Of a stretch of DNA of 64,000 nt, positions 22,472 to 36,242 are shown one piece after another (position 1 is the stretch's first letter; each line of letters begins with the position of its first letter). A model generated the notes under the pieces. That model was not told where the DNA came from and ran no database searches. It saw only the letters and a list, made by a program, of their open reading frames with translations. This stretch comes from Alisma plantago-aquatica (taxonomy: Eukaryota > Streptophyta > Magnoliopsida > Alismatales > Alismataceae), in NCBI GenBank assembly GCA_963693085.1, contig OY856409.1, forward strand, positions 294,910,058-294,974,057. The letters run 5' to 3'. The position numbers and the translations under genes are program-made.

Positions 22472-25400
22472 ATAGGTTCCTCACTTAACCATTAATAATT
22501 ATTAAATTTTACAAACTCCATAGAACCCAAGGGAGTTATTAGAGGATTATCCGAAAGACGGAGGTGTCTAGAAAAGGATCACAATCGGGGGTTGGCAAAA
22601 TTTTCCTCTGCACCGCTAGTCAGAATACGAGGACTCCTGGATCCGTGTGACTGCTTAGCCAAAGTCTTAGGGTATGAATCGAAATAAGATACCTTTAGGA
22701 CTTTCTCATCTTATTCATCCCTTCTCATCACAAATTCTATTATGAACCTTAAGGATTAGGGTTTTCTCTCTTCTCCTCACCCTCTTGAGGTATGGGTAAG
22801 GTTGATAAGGTTTAAGGAATCCTCCACCAAATTAATGAAAATCATGTAAATATGATGTCATGGACATAAGCTTAATAGGGTAAGAACAAACTAAAGAATA
22901 GATACATGCTTAGGTCGTATGACATAAGTTGTCATGCCATCAGAGGAGACTTGAGGCTAGACCTTCTTGTCAGGAGGATAAGTAAAGAGAGTTAGTCCTG
23001 GAGGTAGAGACCTCCATTAAAAGTAGAGACCTGGAACATCCTCTGAGGATGATGTTAACCCTAACCCTAAGTGGAGGTTAGAGAGAGAGATGACAGGATG
23101 AGTTATATGTCATGGTTGACTGGGTGTTTGGATGGACATGCCTTTGGATTTCCATACGAGCCATGAGAGGTTAGATGATCTAGCACCTTTAGCAACCCAA
23201 CCCTAGGACGGGTCGTGCATGTTTGAGCGAAGGATAGCTCCTTCATGGATGAGGTTAGAGAAGAACCTATGGAAACCCCATGAGCTTATATGGTCATAAT
23301 AGGCACCCAAAATGTGTTGGTAGTGCAAGTAATAGGTTGAAACCCTGGCTGAGAGAGTTTGATGGATAGCTTATGTGATAAGCATAAGGGGCTATGGATA
23401 ACCTTGAGCGAACATGCGTTGAACGTAGGCTTCATCCAGGTAGGGGCATGCTTTTGAGGTTGATCCTTCATGAAGAGAGGACCTCTAATGGTGAGGTTGG
23501 TTGTAGGGTTAGCTCTAGAGAGAGAATAGGAAACCAAGTAAGAAGGTTGGAATCATAGACTCTGAGATATGAGGAAAAGTAGGGAGTTGAGGATGATGCA
23601 ACCTAAGTGGATGATAGTGGTCGCCACATGCTTGATCCCTAGAGGTTGATGATGTCTTGGTTGCCATGAGAGGAACCAAACCCTAGAGAGAGGATGAATC
23701 TGCTGATACCTCTGTGCCTTTGGTATATGTGTTACCCTCCTAAGATAGGGAGAAGAGCTCCTTAGACCTGGAGAGGTTTAGTAACAGGTTGTGAAGCCTT
23801 GTACCTTGTTGTCCTTAAGGAGGACTCGACTCTGAAGTGTTGCTCGAGTAGAAGGATGACAGGAAGTGCGTGTCATACCTTATACATGCCTGATTCGTGG
23901 TTAAGAGATTGAGCATGCAGTTGGTCATCAAAAAGTGAACCTAGGGTTCCTAGGCCTAAGAGGGGAAGTGGTGTACCTAATGATCATGATGAGAGTTGAG
24001 TTTCTATGGAAGCGAGCATGGTACTTCTTATGTTGAGAGGAAAGGGAAACCCCTTAAGTTTAAGGTGTGTTTGAGGAACCCCTCACAGCTAAGTTGATGA
24101 CATGGGAAGGTATGATCTTGATCCAGTGTAGAGGAAAGAGAACAAGTATGACCTAGCATGGTTTAGTAGGTGGTCCGCTTGTGCCTTAGTAGCTGCTGGG
24201 TTAAGCATGCTTATATGGATGTAAACCCTAAGGATGTTTGTGACCTTATTGTCAAGAGTCATAGTTTCCTCCCATCCTGGGAGAGGGACCCTTTGGTAGG
24301 GTGTATCCCAATTTTGTGGGTTTTGAGGAAACCTAAAGAGGTCTCATAGGATCTTGAGAAGCTAAGTTAAGAAGTACATGGAATGAGAATGAACCTATAG
24401 ACCCCTAGATATCCATCTCTAAGTGCATGTGGATGCGTTACCATGGAGGTAACCGGTATGGGGCCTGACTAAGGTAGGCAGGTCACCATGACTCTTATGA
24501 AAGGATGAAAGTCAGCCCAAGAATGCAGAGAGAGATGATCAAGGCTTGGGTAAGGTTCTAAGTTGAACATGTACTATAATGGAATCCTAAGTCTATCCTA
24601 GGGTCGGGTAGGGATACGACCGATGGAAGTAGGAGTTGCCTAATTCCCTAGTTGCACATGACCATAGGGTCGGGAGGTAACAACTATCATTGTCTGAGGT
24701 CCATGGGTTAGGAGATTGATCACCTTCATGAACTCATGGGACCCAAAGGGCATATGAGTAGGGCACTCTCTGGATGCATAAGGGAAGAGGGATGACCCCA
24801 AAAGTGCCGGCACCCAATAAACCTAGAGGAGATGACCAAAGATTGTGTGGTGACCCAAGTAGATTCGAAACCAGTTTTCCATGGAGGTAACTTTGATAGC
24901 AAGATGATTGTAATATAGAGGCATAAATGACACATTTCAACTTGGATTTAAAGGTGTACTGGCAAGGTGGGACGTACCATCTCTAATCTTGGAACAGGAA
25001 GAACTCTGTATTTGGACTGCAGCCAAATGCTTTTTTCCTCTTGTTATGGGGGTGAGAGATAGGACAGTACGCATGCCATACACCAAGGATAAAAGATGAT
25101 GTGAGTTGGAACATTGCTACGAGGTATGAGGATAGAGAGGATAACATACCCTAGTGGAGTGAACGATACACGTATGGTTTACCAAAACTAAGAGAAATGA
25201 GGTAGTCATCTTTTGAGAATGTTTTATCATGAGCTATGTGGAACTTACAAGTTATACCAGGTTGAGTTTGATCACCATGATGATGAAGTCAGAGAGTGTT
25301 CTTAATGAAGACAGACTTAGAGTCGAGATGAGATGATAAGAGGAATACATGAAGGTGTATGTCATCAACATTACCTAATACGTAAGGATGTGAAGTGGTA

Positions 25401-26853
25401 ATGGGTGCTCTGGTTGAGATATATTTGCCTAGTATGGCTAGAGGCTAGAAGAGGTTGCTAGGCTAACCCTAAGTTTAGAAAGGAGATGTGTTTGGCTAAC
25501 ACTTATATGTAATGGGATATGTTGAACAAGTTAATGGCCTAGGCCTTGATGCAATGACAGGATGGTTGTAGAACCTTAGATGCACTTCTTTGGATATGAA
25601 ACCCTGATTAGAGTGGTTTGGGGTTTCCGAGGTATCAAGCTTGAGGAATCATGACAATACATGAAATCATGATTGAAGGTCACCATACACCGTGATACTT
25701 CAAAGATAGTAAATGATAATAGTACTTTGGATGCTTAAGATGAAGCTACATGTGGTATGTTGCCATGCATGACAGAAGGAGAACAATGAGCACTGGTAAC
25801 CCAGTGCATTGATATAAAGGATAAAGAGTCCCCAAAAGATAAAAGCTGTTCATCACTATGTATGTTGTAAGTCTCCCCTGGACTAAGGAAGGTCAAGATG
25901 CAATATGGGTTATGGTAGATCGCATTACCTAGATGACATAAGAAACAAAGAGTTCTATCAAGGGACAGATTTGGTTGAACTACCCATGAGAGAGATGGTT
26001 CTGCTACACCATGATGCGAGTTCAAAGGTTCTTGAGTTTGACCTAAAGGTTCCCTTCCAAAAGGTGGAAGTAAGTATATGAAGAACTCGATGTTAGTACA
26101 GTTTATCACCCCTAACTAATGGTTAGTATTATCTAGACTAAAGGGTCTGATGAGAGCATATGTGCTCGTTCAGGGTGATAGCTAGAGACAGTTCTTGTCC
26201 TATGAAAGATGTGATGATGACCACCATAGCCAATATCGGGATTTAAAGAAGCTCTATAAGGTAGGTTGTGTCGGTCACCACTTCAGTAGGGTGATGTTGG
26301 TGAAAGGACCACGTGATGGTTAGAAAAGGACCACAATGCTTGTAGATGAAGTCACTTTGATTGTACAATGGCTGAAAGGAGCCTAGAGACGACGAAAGTC
26401 GTGAGCAGATGCAAAGTAGACTGACATGCAGTTCACTGTGGGAGAATATGTGACATGAAAATCCGACCCCTCTGAGCTATAGCTAAGAAAGTTGAGTCCC
26501 CGATACATGGGTCCATTGAGATGGATTGGTGGAGAAGGTTAACCTTACCCCTCAGGATAAGGTAATGTGTGATGAGTTCCATGTGTCCAATTTAGAGTAC
26601 TATGTGAGGTACGTGACCATGTGCTGAGCAATGAACCTAGTGAGCCCCAAGGGAGGCTAAAATGACCAGAGTCACCTGTGCAGTTTATAGACGCCAGAGT
26701 GAAAGAACTCAGAAAAAAGAATATGTGATGATAAAGGTTCTTTGGAAGCGCCATGAGTACGGTAAAGCCACATAGGGGCCAATGATGGACATGCAAAAGT
26801 CTTATCCTGAATTGTTTGTTTGCTTGATAGAATTTTGAGGACAAAATTTCTAT

Positions 26854-26866
26854 AAGAGGGGAAGGA
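26854..26866 (+). promoter_or_regulatory. Polypurine tract before the right LTR
   Basis: AAGAGGGGAAGGA directly before TGTTACAACCCC; all purine. Confidence 0.8.
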
Positions 26867-27816
26867 TGTTACAACCCCAATTTTTGGGTTCATTTGGTGA
26901 GAAATGTAATTTCTCATATTAAGGATATTTGAACAAATAATGATATAATTTGCTTGGAATAAATGGATTTCGTTTACAATAGCCTAGATGATTGTGTTGT
27001 GGGCTTTATTAGCTATTGGGCCCAAATAACAAGAAAATTCAATTAGTAAATGAATAATTGAATATTTGAGAAGAGGAAAATATGGAAACCTCTAGAAGAC
27101 ACATCCAAAGAGGATTTCGTGCCTCTTGGGTTCCTTGGGTTCCAAGGAGTTCAAAGTTGCATAGAGAATGCAATAAGAAAAGAAAAGATCAATTAAATAT
27201 TTCTTTGTTAAGAAAGAAACTAAAAATAATGATAATATATTGGAAATAAGTGAAAAGAGGTATAATTGAGTTATCCTTGGTGGAATTTCGTATCCCAAGG
27301 ATTCCTAACATTAAAAGGAACAAGAAATGAGGAAAATAAAAGAGAAATAAAGAGAAATACTCAAAAAGAGATATTTTAATAAGAAATAAACATGATAATG
27401 AGAAATAATGCATATAGATGCATCTAGAAGGATAATGAGTATCAATAAAAAATAATTTCGAAATATTAAGAGTTCCTTGGGATCCAAGGAGTCCCAATGA
27501 AGAAAGAGGAAAGAAAAAATACCAATAAAGTCAAATGAGAAGATAATATGATGCTTAATTAATGATTTTCAGGGTATTGATGAAGAAAGGGTATTTACTA
27601 CTAAAAGGAAATATAATTTCGTGCCAATAAATTCAAATGGAAAGTATAAAGAATATAAATGAAGTAATTTTCGAAATCCTAATATGCAAAGGAAAATGAT
27701 TATCAAAAAGTTAAAGAAGAGAGAGAAGGTTTCTTCTCATTGAAGGAATTGGTTTCCTTTTGGAATAAGGACTTGGATCTGGTGGATGAGCATCCTAGGG
27801 CCTATCTACCCTCCCC

Positions 27817-27824
27817 TATATAAG
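27817..27824 (+). promoter_or_regulatory. TATA box of the right LTR
   Basis: TATATAAG about 950 bp into the LTR, at the same relative place as in the middle copy. Confidence 0.65.
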
Positions 27825-29321
27825 GGGTATGACCTAGGGATGAGTCCAGAGAAAACCCACGCACCCCTCTCTCCCTCCTTCTTGTTTCTTGCACGTGAAA
27901 CCCTAACGAAGGCATAGTGCTGTCCATAGAGCAACGACAAGTCTGTTTGTAGTCTGGTCAGATGCAGGATGCTCCCACGACTACCCAGAAGGGATCCGTC
28001 ACCATCTCCTCTCTCTCATCCTCACACAACACCTGCAATAGGATTGTAAGACCGCAAGGGATCACTGGCTTGAAGTCCATAGGACTAGCTATTTCAGCCA
28101 GGGTTTGCGACCTATTTGAGTGCGGGAGGGGAGGACGGAGGTAGGGGATGAGTTTCAGTTGGATCTAAGTGCGGAGATGATGGTGGGCGGCCTGCGACGC
28201 ACTACCATGGCTGCTAGGGCGGCAACAGGCCATCGGCCCAAGGAAGAAGAAGAACCAAGATCGCGTTGGACAAGTTTTCCCCTCCACGGGCTGGAGTGCT
28301 GCTCACTAACGCGGGGGCAAATTCGACATTTGGTTATGTTTCCCAAACCAAGCCACGTCAACGTTGCATGGGAATGGACACATGGCACTCCCCGATTGGC
28401 CAAAGTAAGTGATTTATTGCAAAAATTATATCTAATAATCGGTAGCTTGGATGAGTATGAATAATATATGCATTTTGCTCAGAAAAATGAGAGAAATTCA
28501 ATAAAAATATGTTTAGAAGCTAATTCCACTTACAATTAAAAAAGTAGTGTAAGTTATAAAATTTAATGAATAAAAGATTAAGAAACTCTACTTTGAGATG
28601 GTTAATGAAATTAGTAGAGTTTAATGGGTGATTAAAGTTGATATTAACCTATTAATTGTAAAAAGGCACATTAAGATTGAAAAGGATGAACTTTGCACGT
28701 AATTAGTTTAATTTAGAGATTATGTGCATAAATATGCTTGAAATTTGAAAAGTACATCAAGTTATCATCTTTAATGATTTAATTAATGAGAAACCCTTAG
28801 ATTTGATGATAGATGGATTTAATGATTTTCTTTGGATAATTCAAGCCAATATTAACCTGTTGTTAATAAAAGTGAAAATAGGATCTTAAAAAATGATCTT
28901 TTTATATGAATGGCTTAATTTAGGGTTTCGTGCATGAATATGCATTAATGATCTTGAAAACCCTAATTTAGGTGGATATGTCTTTTAATTGTTCAAATCC
29001 ATGAATAAATAGAGATATGATGATCCTAAGTCAATTTGAGTATAAAAGACCATTAAAATGGATAATTTGAGAAATTAGGGTTTATATGAGTAGAAAAAGG
29101 TATTTTAGGATTTGTTGACCTTAAAGGGATAAAGTTTGAGAAATTGATCTCAGAAACCCTAATGAATACGAATGAAACCTTAATTAAGATTAGAAACCTT
29201 AGAAGGTGAATCCAAGTCAATAAAGTAGATTCTTGATAAAGTGTGTAGTAAATAGAGTACATATTCTTTTCAGGAATTATGTGATTGTTGAATTGCTTGC
29301 TTGGATTGCTTTCCTGGTTAG

Positions 29322-29323
<2 letters not shown>

Positions 29324-29400
<77 letters not shown>
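29324..29400. repeat. (AT)n microsatellite, right LTR
   Basis: Alternating AT run of 77 bases. Confidence 0.98.
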
Positions 29401-29401
<1 letters not shown>

Positions 29402-30114
29402 CTGGCTTAGATCCGAATCCACCTCTGTGGCTTGTAAAGGCTAAAAAGGGGTAACCTAGAGTAAGGTCTAGGTTATCATGGGTTAGAAATTGGGCTACCA
29501 AGTGTAGTGCCATGAGACCCTTTAGCATGCCATGAAATGGGCTACTTACGGGTAGTGCCATGTGACTCAACCCTAGAAACTGGTTCACCTATAGGTGGGA
29601 CCATGAGGGGTTTAATGGGGATCTACTATAAGGAAAGTAGCATCCAGGTCCACTACAGGGACATCGTAGAGGATGGGGAATGCATGGATCACGCAGTTAT
29701 ATTTAAACGTAAACTTGTTTGTTAAATGGTAATTGGCTACAATACATTGTTATGAATAATTGCATGATTAATGTTTCCCCCACATACCAGCTTCGGCTGA
29801 CCGATGTTTTGTTTGTCGGCATTTTAGGTATGAGCCAAAAGGACAAACAATAAATCGTCATATCGTGAAATACATGAAGTAAAATACAAGGAGGATTAGT
29901 TAGAGTAGAATCCATAAGTGGATAGAAGTTTAGAGATCCAAGTTTTCAAAAAGATATGCAAAAGTTTATTTTTTTACATCTTTCCAGTTTAGTATGTTAA
30001 ACTTTAATAATTGTTCTTGGTTAAATGCCAAACCTTTGATCCGAAAGTTATGGATGCGGATCTGATATCTTGGTCTCCCTTAAGTGGGGGTTACCGGGAG
30101 ATGGGGTCATAACA

Positions 30115-30119
30115 GAGTG
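30115..30119 (+). repeat. Target-site duplication, right (GAGTG)
   Basis: Pairs with GAATG at 8909-8913. Confidence 0.6.
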
Positions 30120-30289
30120 GAAGTGGAATGGAGTAGTGGGTGAATGAATGAATAAGAGGGGGCTAAGAGTGGTTGAGAGGTAGCTAACCTCGTGCTCCAG
30201 CCGCCACCCAAGTATATAGGTAGTGGGGAAGCACTAAGTCAAGTGAGTGTATAATCAATAGATCAATGAAAAAAATTGTAGCGTTCCTA

Positions 30290-30720
30290 TCCAACACGGT
30301 TGTGCTGTACACCATGACCGTATTGGAAGAGGGGCACCACAGTCATGCTAGGGTGGAACAATAGTTCTGTGGATGATGGAACATTTTAGTAGATGTTTGT
30401 AATTCAGAAGCTTGGTGGCACAATCGTGCTGGGCAATACGATTGTGGTGGGTAGGTATCACACAACCGTGTTGTGGTGCACGATCATCTTAGAGGGAGTG
30501 TTGTTGGTGGTGTTGGTTGTTCTGATCAGCACAAGCTTGTTGGGTCTTTGTCACCACAACTGTGGCAGGCTACATAATCATGCTAGATCCTCCTTGGCAT
30601 GGTTGTGCATTCCAACATGACCATTCTATTGAGTCTATATTCAAAGCTTGACTCTGTGATTTAACTATGAAGTGAAATTTGGTCAGCATGGTCGTTCCTT
30701 GGCACCACGGTCGTGTTGGG
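30290..30720. repeat. Cluster of short palindromic words
   Basis: Words of the type ACACGGTTGTGC, CACAGTCATGC, GCACAATCGTGC, ATACGATTGTGG, CACAACCGTGTTG and CACGGTCGTG recur 10 or more times at irregular spacing. They sit upstream of the TATA-like site on the minus strand, as promoter-side elements would. Confidence 0.6.
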
Positions 30721-31043
30721 GGTCTTTTAAGGCACTATGAGCTTGAACTTTGAATTTCCATGGACTTCGTTTCTTGACATGAGTCTTGTCCACTAGGGTT
30801 AGGTTGGGGGATCTCTTAGACCTTCCTTAGAATCCTCCAATGATGAAGGAACCCTAGGATCACCTTACTTTTCAATCATCCATTCAAGCGTGTTTCAATT
30901 ACCTAAAAACATACAAAAGACGCCCATAAGTGCATTTGGTGATCATACACATATTAAGGGAAATGAGATTCATAATAACAAATTTAGATGTGATTGAAGT
31001 GAAATAAGATACAAGTAGAAACCCTAAAATAGGGTTGCATCCC

Positions 31044-31080
31044 CACCCCAAACTTAAAATAGACTTGTCCTCAAGTATGC
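31044..31080 (-). promoter_or_regulatory. Tat/Athila-type polypurine tract region
   Basis: The minus strand reads 'cttgaggacaag' then 'ctattttaagtttgggg' and 'tggggatg'. This 'GAGGACAAG...TAAGTTTGGGG' block is characteristic of the 3' end of the internal region in Tat/Athila elements. The gag-only array has the same type of block at 53658. Confidence 0.75.
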
Positions 31081-32640
31081 TCTAACTCAATCTCTCTTCA
31101 AATTTTGAATAAGTAAGAAATGATAAATGCAGAACAACAAGTGTATATTGACTAAATGAGCTCAATGATGATTAGGTACATGTATTTTGCCTCCCTCCTC
31201 TCCTCTTTCACAACCAGTCATGATTAGAACACTGAGTATACAATCTTCAAATATAGGCCATAGAATACACAGTCGATCCATATGGTTTTCATTAACTCCA
31301 TATAAACCATTTTTAGTGGCAACACTAAAAAATGATTAGAGTTGCTATTTTACCTTCATGAATTCAATCTTATATGTCAAACCACAATAAGTATCTGACA
31401 TGACTGCGGAAAGGAGTGAAATAAACTAGGTTTGATGTTTCCTAGCTCCATTGACATGCAGATAGAATAAAAAGGTTGTGATAAGATGTTGGAGTGCTAT
31501 TACATAGGAGCACTCTTCTTTTTATTATATAGATGCTATTACATAGGAGCATCTTTAATTTTCTTTTTATATTTCCTTTTTCTTCTTTTTCTTTGCCTTT
31601 GGTGTAGCTAGGGCACATGGTGGTAAGAGTGAAGTGGTGGGATATAGATATCGACACCCCAACCTTTTGGATGGTGGTCATGGCTGAATATGTACTCTTT
31701 GACATCTTTTCATGAGGTAGAGAGATACAGAATGGTGAAAGAAAAGTGAGTCAAAGAGGAGTCACTAGCACATATTTCAACATGAGATCTCCTGAATGAA
31801 AACTAATACAACAATTTCATCAAGAAATGAAACACCACATGAGTGAGAAATTTGAAAACCACATTTTTATCATGAGATTTGACAAGCCCTAAGCGAGTGT
31901 GGCTTTCTTAAATCACAATTCAACTATTTTATATTACCAAATCACAATTCAACTAAGCGATTCACAAGCATGAAAGAGGTGATTTACTTGTAAAAAGTCA
32001 AGAACTGAGACCATTTAGCAATAGATCATGATAATGTAGGATAAATTTATCAAATGTCAACATTTCAATTCAAGAAATACAAATTGGGTCAATACTTGCT
32101 TTTAGGAAAGATATTCTAAATTTGTGAAAATTTGGCCAAAATGCTGCCAAATTGCCTTCCATCATGTATAATCTTTTATTATGAAACATAAAGCAAGAAA
32201 CAAGTAAGTTCTAGTTACATACATGCAGAAATTACAAAAATCTATGTGGAATGCAATGCAAGGAAATAAGTTGCATGATATGCATGTATGCAAAGAAAGA
32301 AAAGTCTAATCTAGAGAGAAAAAGCTTCCAAACAAAAGTAAATGGCAGGGTGAAATAAGGAATGAGTGAAATGAAGGGCGTACCACCCTACCATCCTAAA
32401 CTTTTGAATCGTGATGTGCCTAACATGACAATAAAGTATAGGAGTGATAGGGTAAATGATCAATGCTATTGTGGCAGCTCGGGTGGGACTCCTCCCTATG
32501 GTGGGGGTTACTAGTAGTAGTTGCCCCAATAGTATATCTGTGGAGGTGGGTATGTCTCATGATGTCCGGATAGTGCTCCCCACCAATCTTCCCCCAACTA
32601 GGGGGTATACATATTGAAACCTAACATCTTAAATCTAGAA
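31081..32640 (-). mobile_element. Internal 3' remnant of the minus-strand Tat/Athila element
   Basis: Non-coding sequence upstream, in transcription direction, of the polypurine tract. No pol domain is visible. 'ctatggtgggggttactagtag' and 'cccccaactagggggta' near its right side resemble C-terminal internal sequence, but I cannot define its right edge. Confidence 0.35.
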
Positions 32641-33981
32641 ACCCTAATCACAAGGACAAGAGGATGGTATGTTAGGATGTCTAGGATTGACCATATAATG
32701 AATAGTTCGAGTTTTAGCTCTCGATAGGGTTACATGAAATTATAATCATACCTTGGATCTATGAACCTTAATAAGAAAATGATCTAAGTATATGGAACCT
32801 AACCCTATACTTAACACATGTTGATGAGGCATATGTGAAGCAAAGTAATCATTTTGACCTAAACCCTAAGTTTTAATCATCAAGCCCTATCGTGTACACC
32901 CTTGGTGAGATTCATGATGTATTAGACACACTAGGATCCATAATCATATAACACACATTAATATACATAGTTTGGATATAATTACCTATCTGTGGCTTGA
33001 TATGTAAATGGGTTCATTAACATGTAACATATGTCACCTTGTTCACTAATACACATACAATGACTTGAATGTGCATAATGAGTAATATGATGAGAATAAA
33101 TATACGTGGATGATCCATGTGGATAATCTATGACTAATAGACATAATTTAACAATAAATGGATGTTCATATCAGTGGAAATGTTTAAGGTTCCATTATTC
33201 ATGTTAATGTTGAAATTCACAAACTTAGTTGGTAATTAAGTAAAATAACCTAATTATTGCAAAATAATATAAAATTTCCCTTCTTATAACAATGATAAGT
33301 CAAAAGGACCCCTAATTAATGAATATTGATGATAAACATGTAAAATAATAATGAATACTGAGATAATGAGGTTGAACCCTAATTGTATTATAATTCACAA
33401 AAGGGAACTTCAAGACCCAATCCTAATGGAAACATCGTGATCCTTGAGTCCAAATTATCTTGGGTGTCAAGTTTCACATTAATCAGACACTCTTAGATAT
33501 CCAAATTTCAAATTAAGGAAGAATAGAGCATAATAATTCCCTTAAATGATTATAATTTTATTTATTTATCTAGATTTCATATATTTATTGATCTACCACA
33601 CTGTCACAATGAATACTCTCCAATTTTTGGATTTGCATCCATATCACACTATGGTTTAAACTTTCCAAGTTTTCTATTCAATGCAAGCTTCATCCATGTC
33701 ATTAGTTTGACATTGTATGATTGGGGAGTCATCCTCTACCCCACACTCATTTTAGGAAACATATCGAATTTCTGTGAGAAGCACCCATTTTTTAGTATGA
33801 TTTTCTTGTTGACTTTTCACTATCCTCAATCCGCCATTCTTAGATAATTTCTACCCTTTGCGTTTGTTGCTTCTTTCTAAATCCAACTAGCTATTACTTG
33901 AACCCTAGGGTTTTCTATATAAGAAACCCATAAAGCTCTCTTCTACTCTCTCTATGTCATGATCTTACACACTCCTTCACA
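32641..33981. other. Unclassified, possible copia-like LTR end
   Basis: No gene. AAACCCTAA-type words are scattered in the first part. Near the right edge a TATA-like TATATAAG (33916-33923) is followed 60 bp later by 'cttcacaTGGTATCgcg'. A TGGTATC directly after a CA terminus is how a tRNA-Met-type primer site follows a copia LTR. The LTR start is not evident. Confidence 0.3.
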
Positions 33982-36225
33982 TGGTATCGCGACCCTATCT
34001 AACCATCTAGAATCCAAAAATGAGCCTCTAAAAACCATCCTCCACCATCAATTTTATCTGAAGACACATCTACCTCTGTCACAAACCTCATCTTCTCTGA
34101 CAACTACCTCATCTTCCTCTGGGTAGATCCAACCATAGAAAGTCAATTGGATTAGCGATCAAGTTCCTTGCACCCTATTCTCTCTTTACCTTAGCCTGGG
34201 TTGCCATAAGTTTAGCTCAACTTTCTTGACCTGGAACTATTCTTCATGCCACCTGCGAACTTCATCTCATGTCTTCCTAGATTCTCTCAGACCATAGAAC
34301 TAGTTGCACCCCCTTCATGATGCTTTATCATAGCTATATATTCTCTCATTTCTTATGTGTCTCCATGGATTTACTGATTTCTTTGGTTTAGTTTCCTTTT
34401 TTTTTCTCATGCGACCGTGACACTTCAGCCACCATGGAAGGTGACTAGGGGATCTCTACCTCCTCCTAGTTCTCATGAAGTAAACTAGATTGACTCCAGG
34501 GTGGGACATGAAGCTGGGCTATGGCTAGTTGCTCTTCATGCTACCGTACATCAGCCATGACACTTATGCTGGGAAGGGGATAAATCCCCTTTGTGCATGT
34601 AGTTTCCGTCCTTTGTTTCCTTTTACATTTTGTTTTTAAGCCAGGGGCCCCTATTTGTTTTTTTTGACACAATGAACTTTGTGCCATGATGGGATGAAGT
34701 CTCAAGTCAAGTGGCATAATTGGTTGGCCCATCTCACTCTAACTTTAAAATGGATACCGTATTATACACATGACTTTATTGGATATTTGAGTGTTCAAAT
34801 TTTCTAAAATTCATTGTAAGATATGTATTGATAAGAAAAATTAAAAAATATATATATGTTTTGGAATTGTGGTGTTTTTCTCTATACAATCACTATTTTT
34901 CATCACCTAATTGTAATGTAATAAATATATGATTTTTTGTGGATTTATCTAATTGGCTAGATTTTCCAAAGTTCATAACTAATAATTATAAGTCAGAAAA
35001 AATATGTTATGAATTCAGGGAAATGTAATCTAAAAGATCACATGGTTTTGATAATATAATCCACCAATAAATAAAAGGTAGTTTTTAGGGTTTGTATAAT
35101 TAAAGTAAACCTAACCCTAATATCATATAATCCTTTAACAAATTGCTTGTAGACTGAGATTGAATTAGGTTTTTGACCCTGGACATATGTAGACGTCATA
35201 TGAGGTATGTTCCATCCCTATTCATAGTATTGCACAATCACCTATATTCCCTCTCATTCTTGGTCTGGTGGACAAATTAGCTTACAAAGTTTCTCTCTCT
35301 TTTGAGAATTTATTTAATCATGTAGATTTGTAATCATGTGGAAATATTCTATGTAGGTTCTGATTTTGTAATCATCTCAGCTTGTTTGATATTCTTATTG
35401 ACTCTAAATTGTATGTATCTTCATGATGAAACCCTCATTGTGAATATGGACTATTATGCCCGCTTATGTGGTGTATGTTTCATATTGTCCATTTATGTGA
35501 TGGAGATCTCATTAATTCTATTCGTATGACTAAACTTTCACTTGTCTCCATATTTTATGCATGCTTTATGATTCAATAGCCCTAGAATAATGTAGTGCTT
35601 TGGTTTTGTTAGGTTTTATTTCCTACCAAGTGCACCTTTCCACTCGTATTATATATGGACATGCCTTTCTGCCCAAGGTTCTCCTTTCCATGCGATATTA
35701 TAAATTTGGGAGTCTGGAAACACGTCATTGTCTATGAGGTTATGGGTTATGTGTCCTGGATGCCACTAACTTTATATTTTGCTAGTCCTATGCTAATCTC
35801 ATGTGCATGCATGCTGATATTATTGTTTATGGGTTGTGCCCTAAATTATTTATATGTTCTTTTGTGGCACCTTTTATGTGTTATTAATGGAAAGTACATT
35901 TCTTGATTATCATCTCATTACAAATCATATTGTCTCGATATCCACTTGGATAGTACTTCTCCTCTTTTATGGGGAGCCTTGTTAGCTGTCCTTTTTCATA
36001 ATGTTGTTCAATCCCCAATTAATATGCTCATACCAACTTTTATGTAGACAACATGTATTTTATCTTCTCTTCTGGGGTATGGTTCCAACCCCAAGTGTAG
36101 GACATGGAGGACATGACATGAGATGTGGAACTCGCTTATGGAGATGACTCTTAATGGGAGATAGACTTGAGATATTTGGTTATCCCTCTACTTAGATCAT
36201 GATGTTGTTACTTTTATGTAAAACC
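33982..36225. other. Unclassified stretch, no gene recognised
   Basis: Short frames only. Around 34070-34140 one frame reads '...SVTNLIFSDNYLIFLW', faintly like the start of copia Gag ('NYLLW'), which would suit the candidate primer site just upstream. The match is too short to call. The remainder is AT-rich with no motif. Confidence 0.3.
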
Positions 36226-36242
36226 CAAGTGGGAGAATATTA

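Larger units (their letters stand above)
22458..26866 (+). mobile_element. Internal region of the right array unit, non-coding
   Basis: About 4.4 kb from the primer site to the next polypurine tract. I looked for Gag zinc knuckles, protease DSG, RT FLDD/YVDD and integrase HHCC or DDE motifs in the supplied frames and found none. All frames are short (under about 125 residues) and interrupted. An internal region this long with LTR, PBS and PPT but no coding capacity fits a large retrotransposon derivative (LARD) needing proteins in trans. A coding origin too decayed to see is possible. Confidence 0.7.
8914..30114 (+). mobile_element. Composite three-LTR array of a non-coding Tekay-like (LARD) element
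   Basis: Three LTRs of one family lie in the same orientation: a truncated one (8914-9267), a full one (19059-22457) and a full one (26867-30114). Internal 3' sequence ending in a polypurine tract precedes both full LTRs (17911-19058 and 25719-26866 are collinear). A tRNA-Met-type primer site follows the middle LTR. The order is therefore LTR-internal-LTR-internal-LTR. The outer termini are flanked by GAATG/GAGTG, which suggests one original insertion followed by tandem gain, for example by unequal LTR recombination. The left unit is interrupted by a minus-strand chromovirus. No reverse transcriptase, integrase or Gag frame is seen in the intact internal region. Confidence 0.75.
26867..30114 (+). 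mobile_element. Right LTR of the array (3.25 kb)
   Basis: It starts TGTTACAACCCC and ends GGGTCATAACA, followed by the target duplication GAGTG rather than a primer site, so it is the outer terminus. Over the first ~365 bp I count about 13 differences from the middle LTR and a similar number from the left fragment, so the three LTRs are roughly equally diverged. It lacks a ~165-bp stretch present in the middle copy just before the AT run. Confidence 0.85.
30115..31055 (-). mobile_element. Tat/Athila-type LTR, right half (U3 side)
   Basis: On the minus strand this follows a polypurine tract at about 31048-31066. It contains repeated palindromic words built on CACGGT/ACCGTG and GCACAATCGTGC (30290-30720), then a TATA-like CCTATATACT (30220-30211), and is broken at 30115 by the array. 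The precise LTR start next to the polypurine tract is uncertain. Confidence 0.45.
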
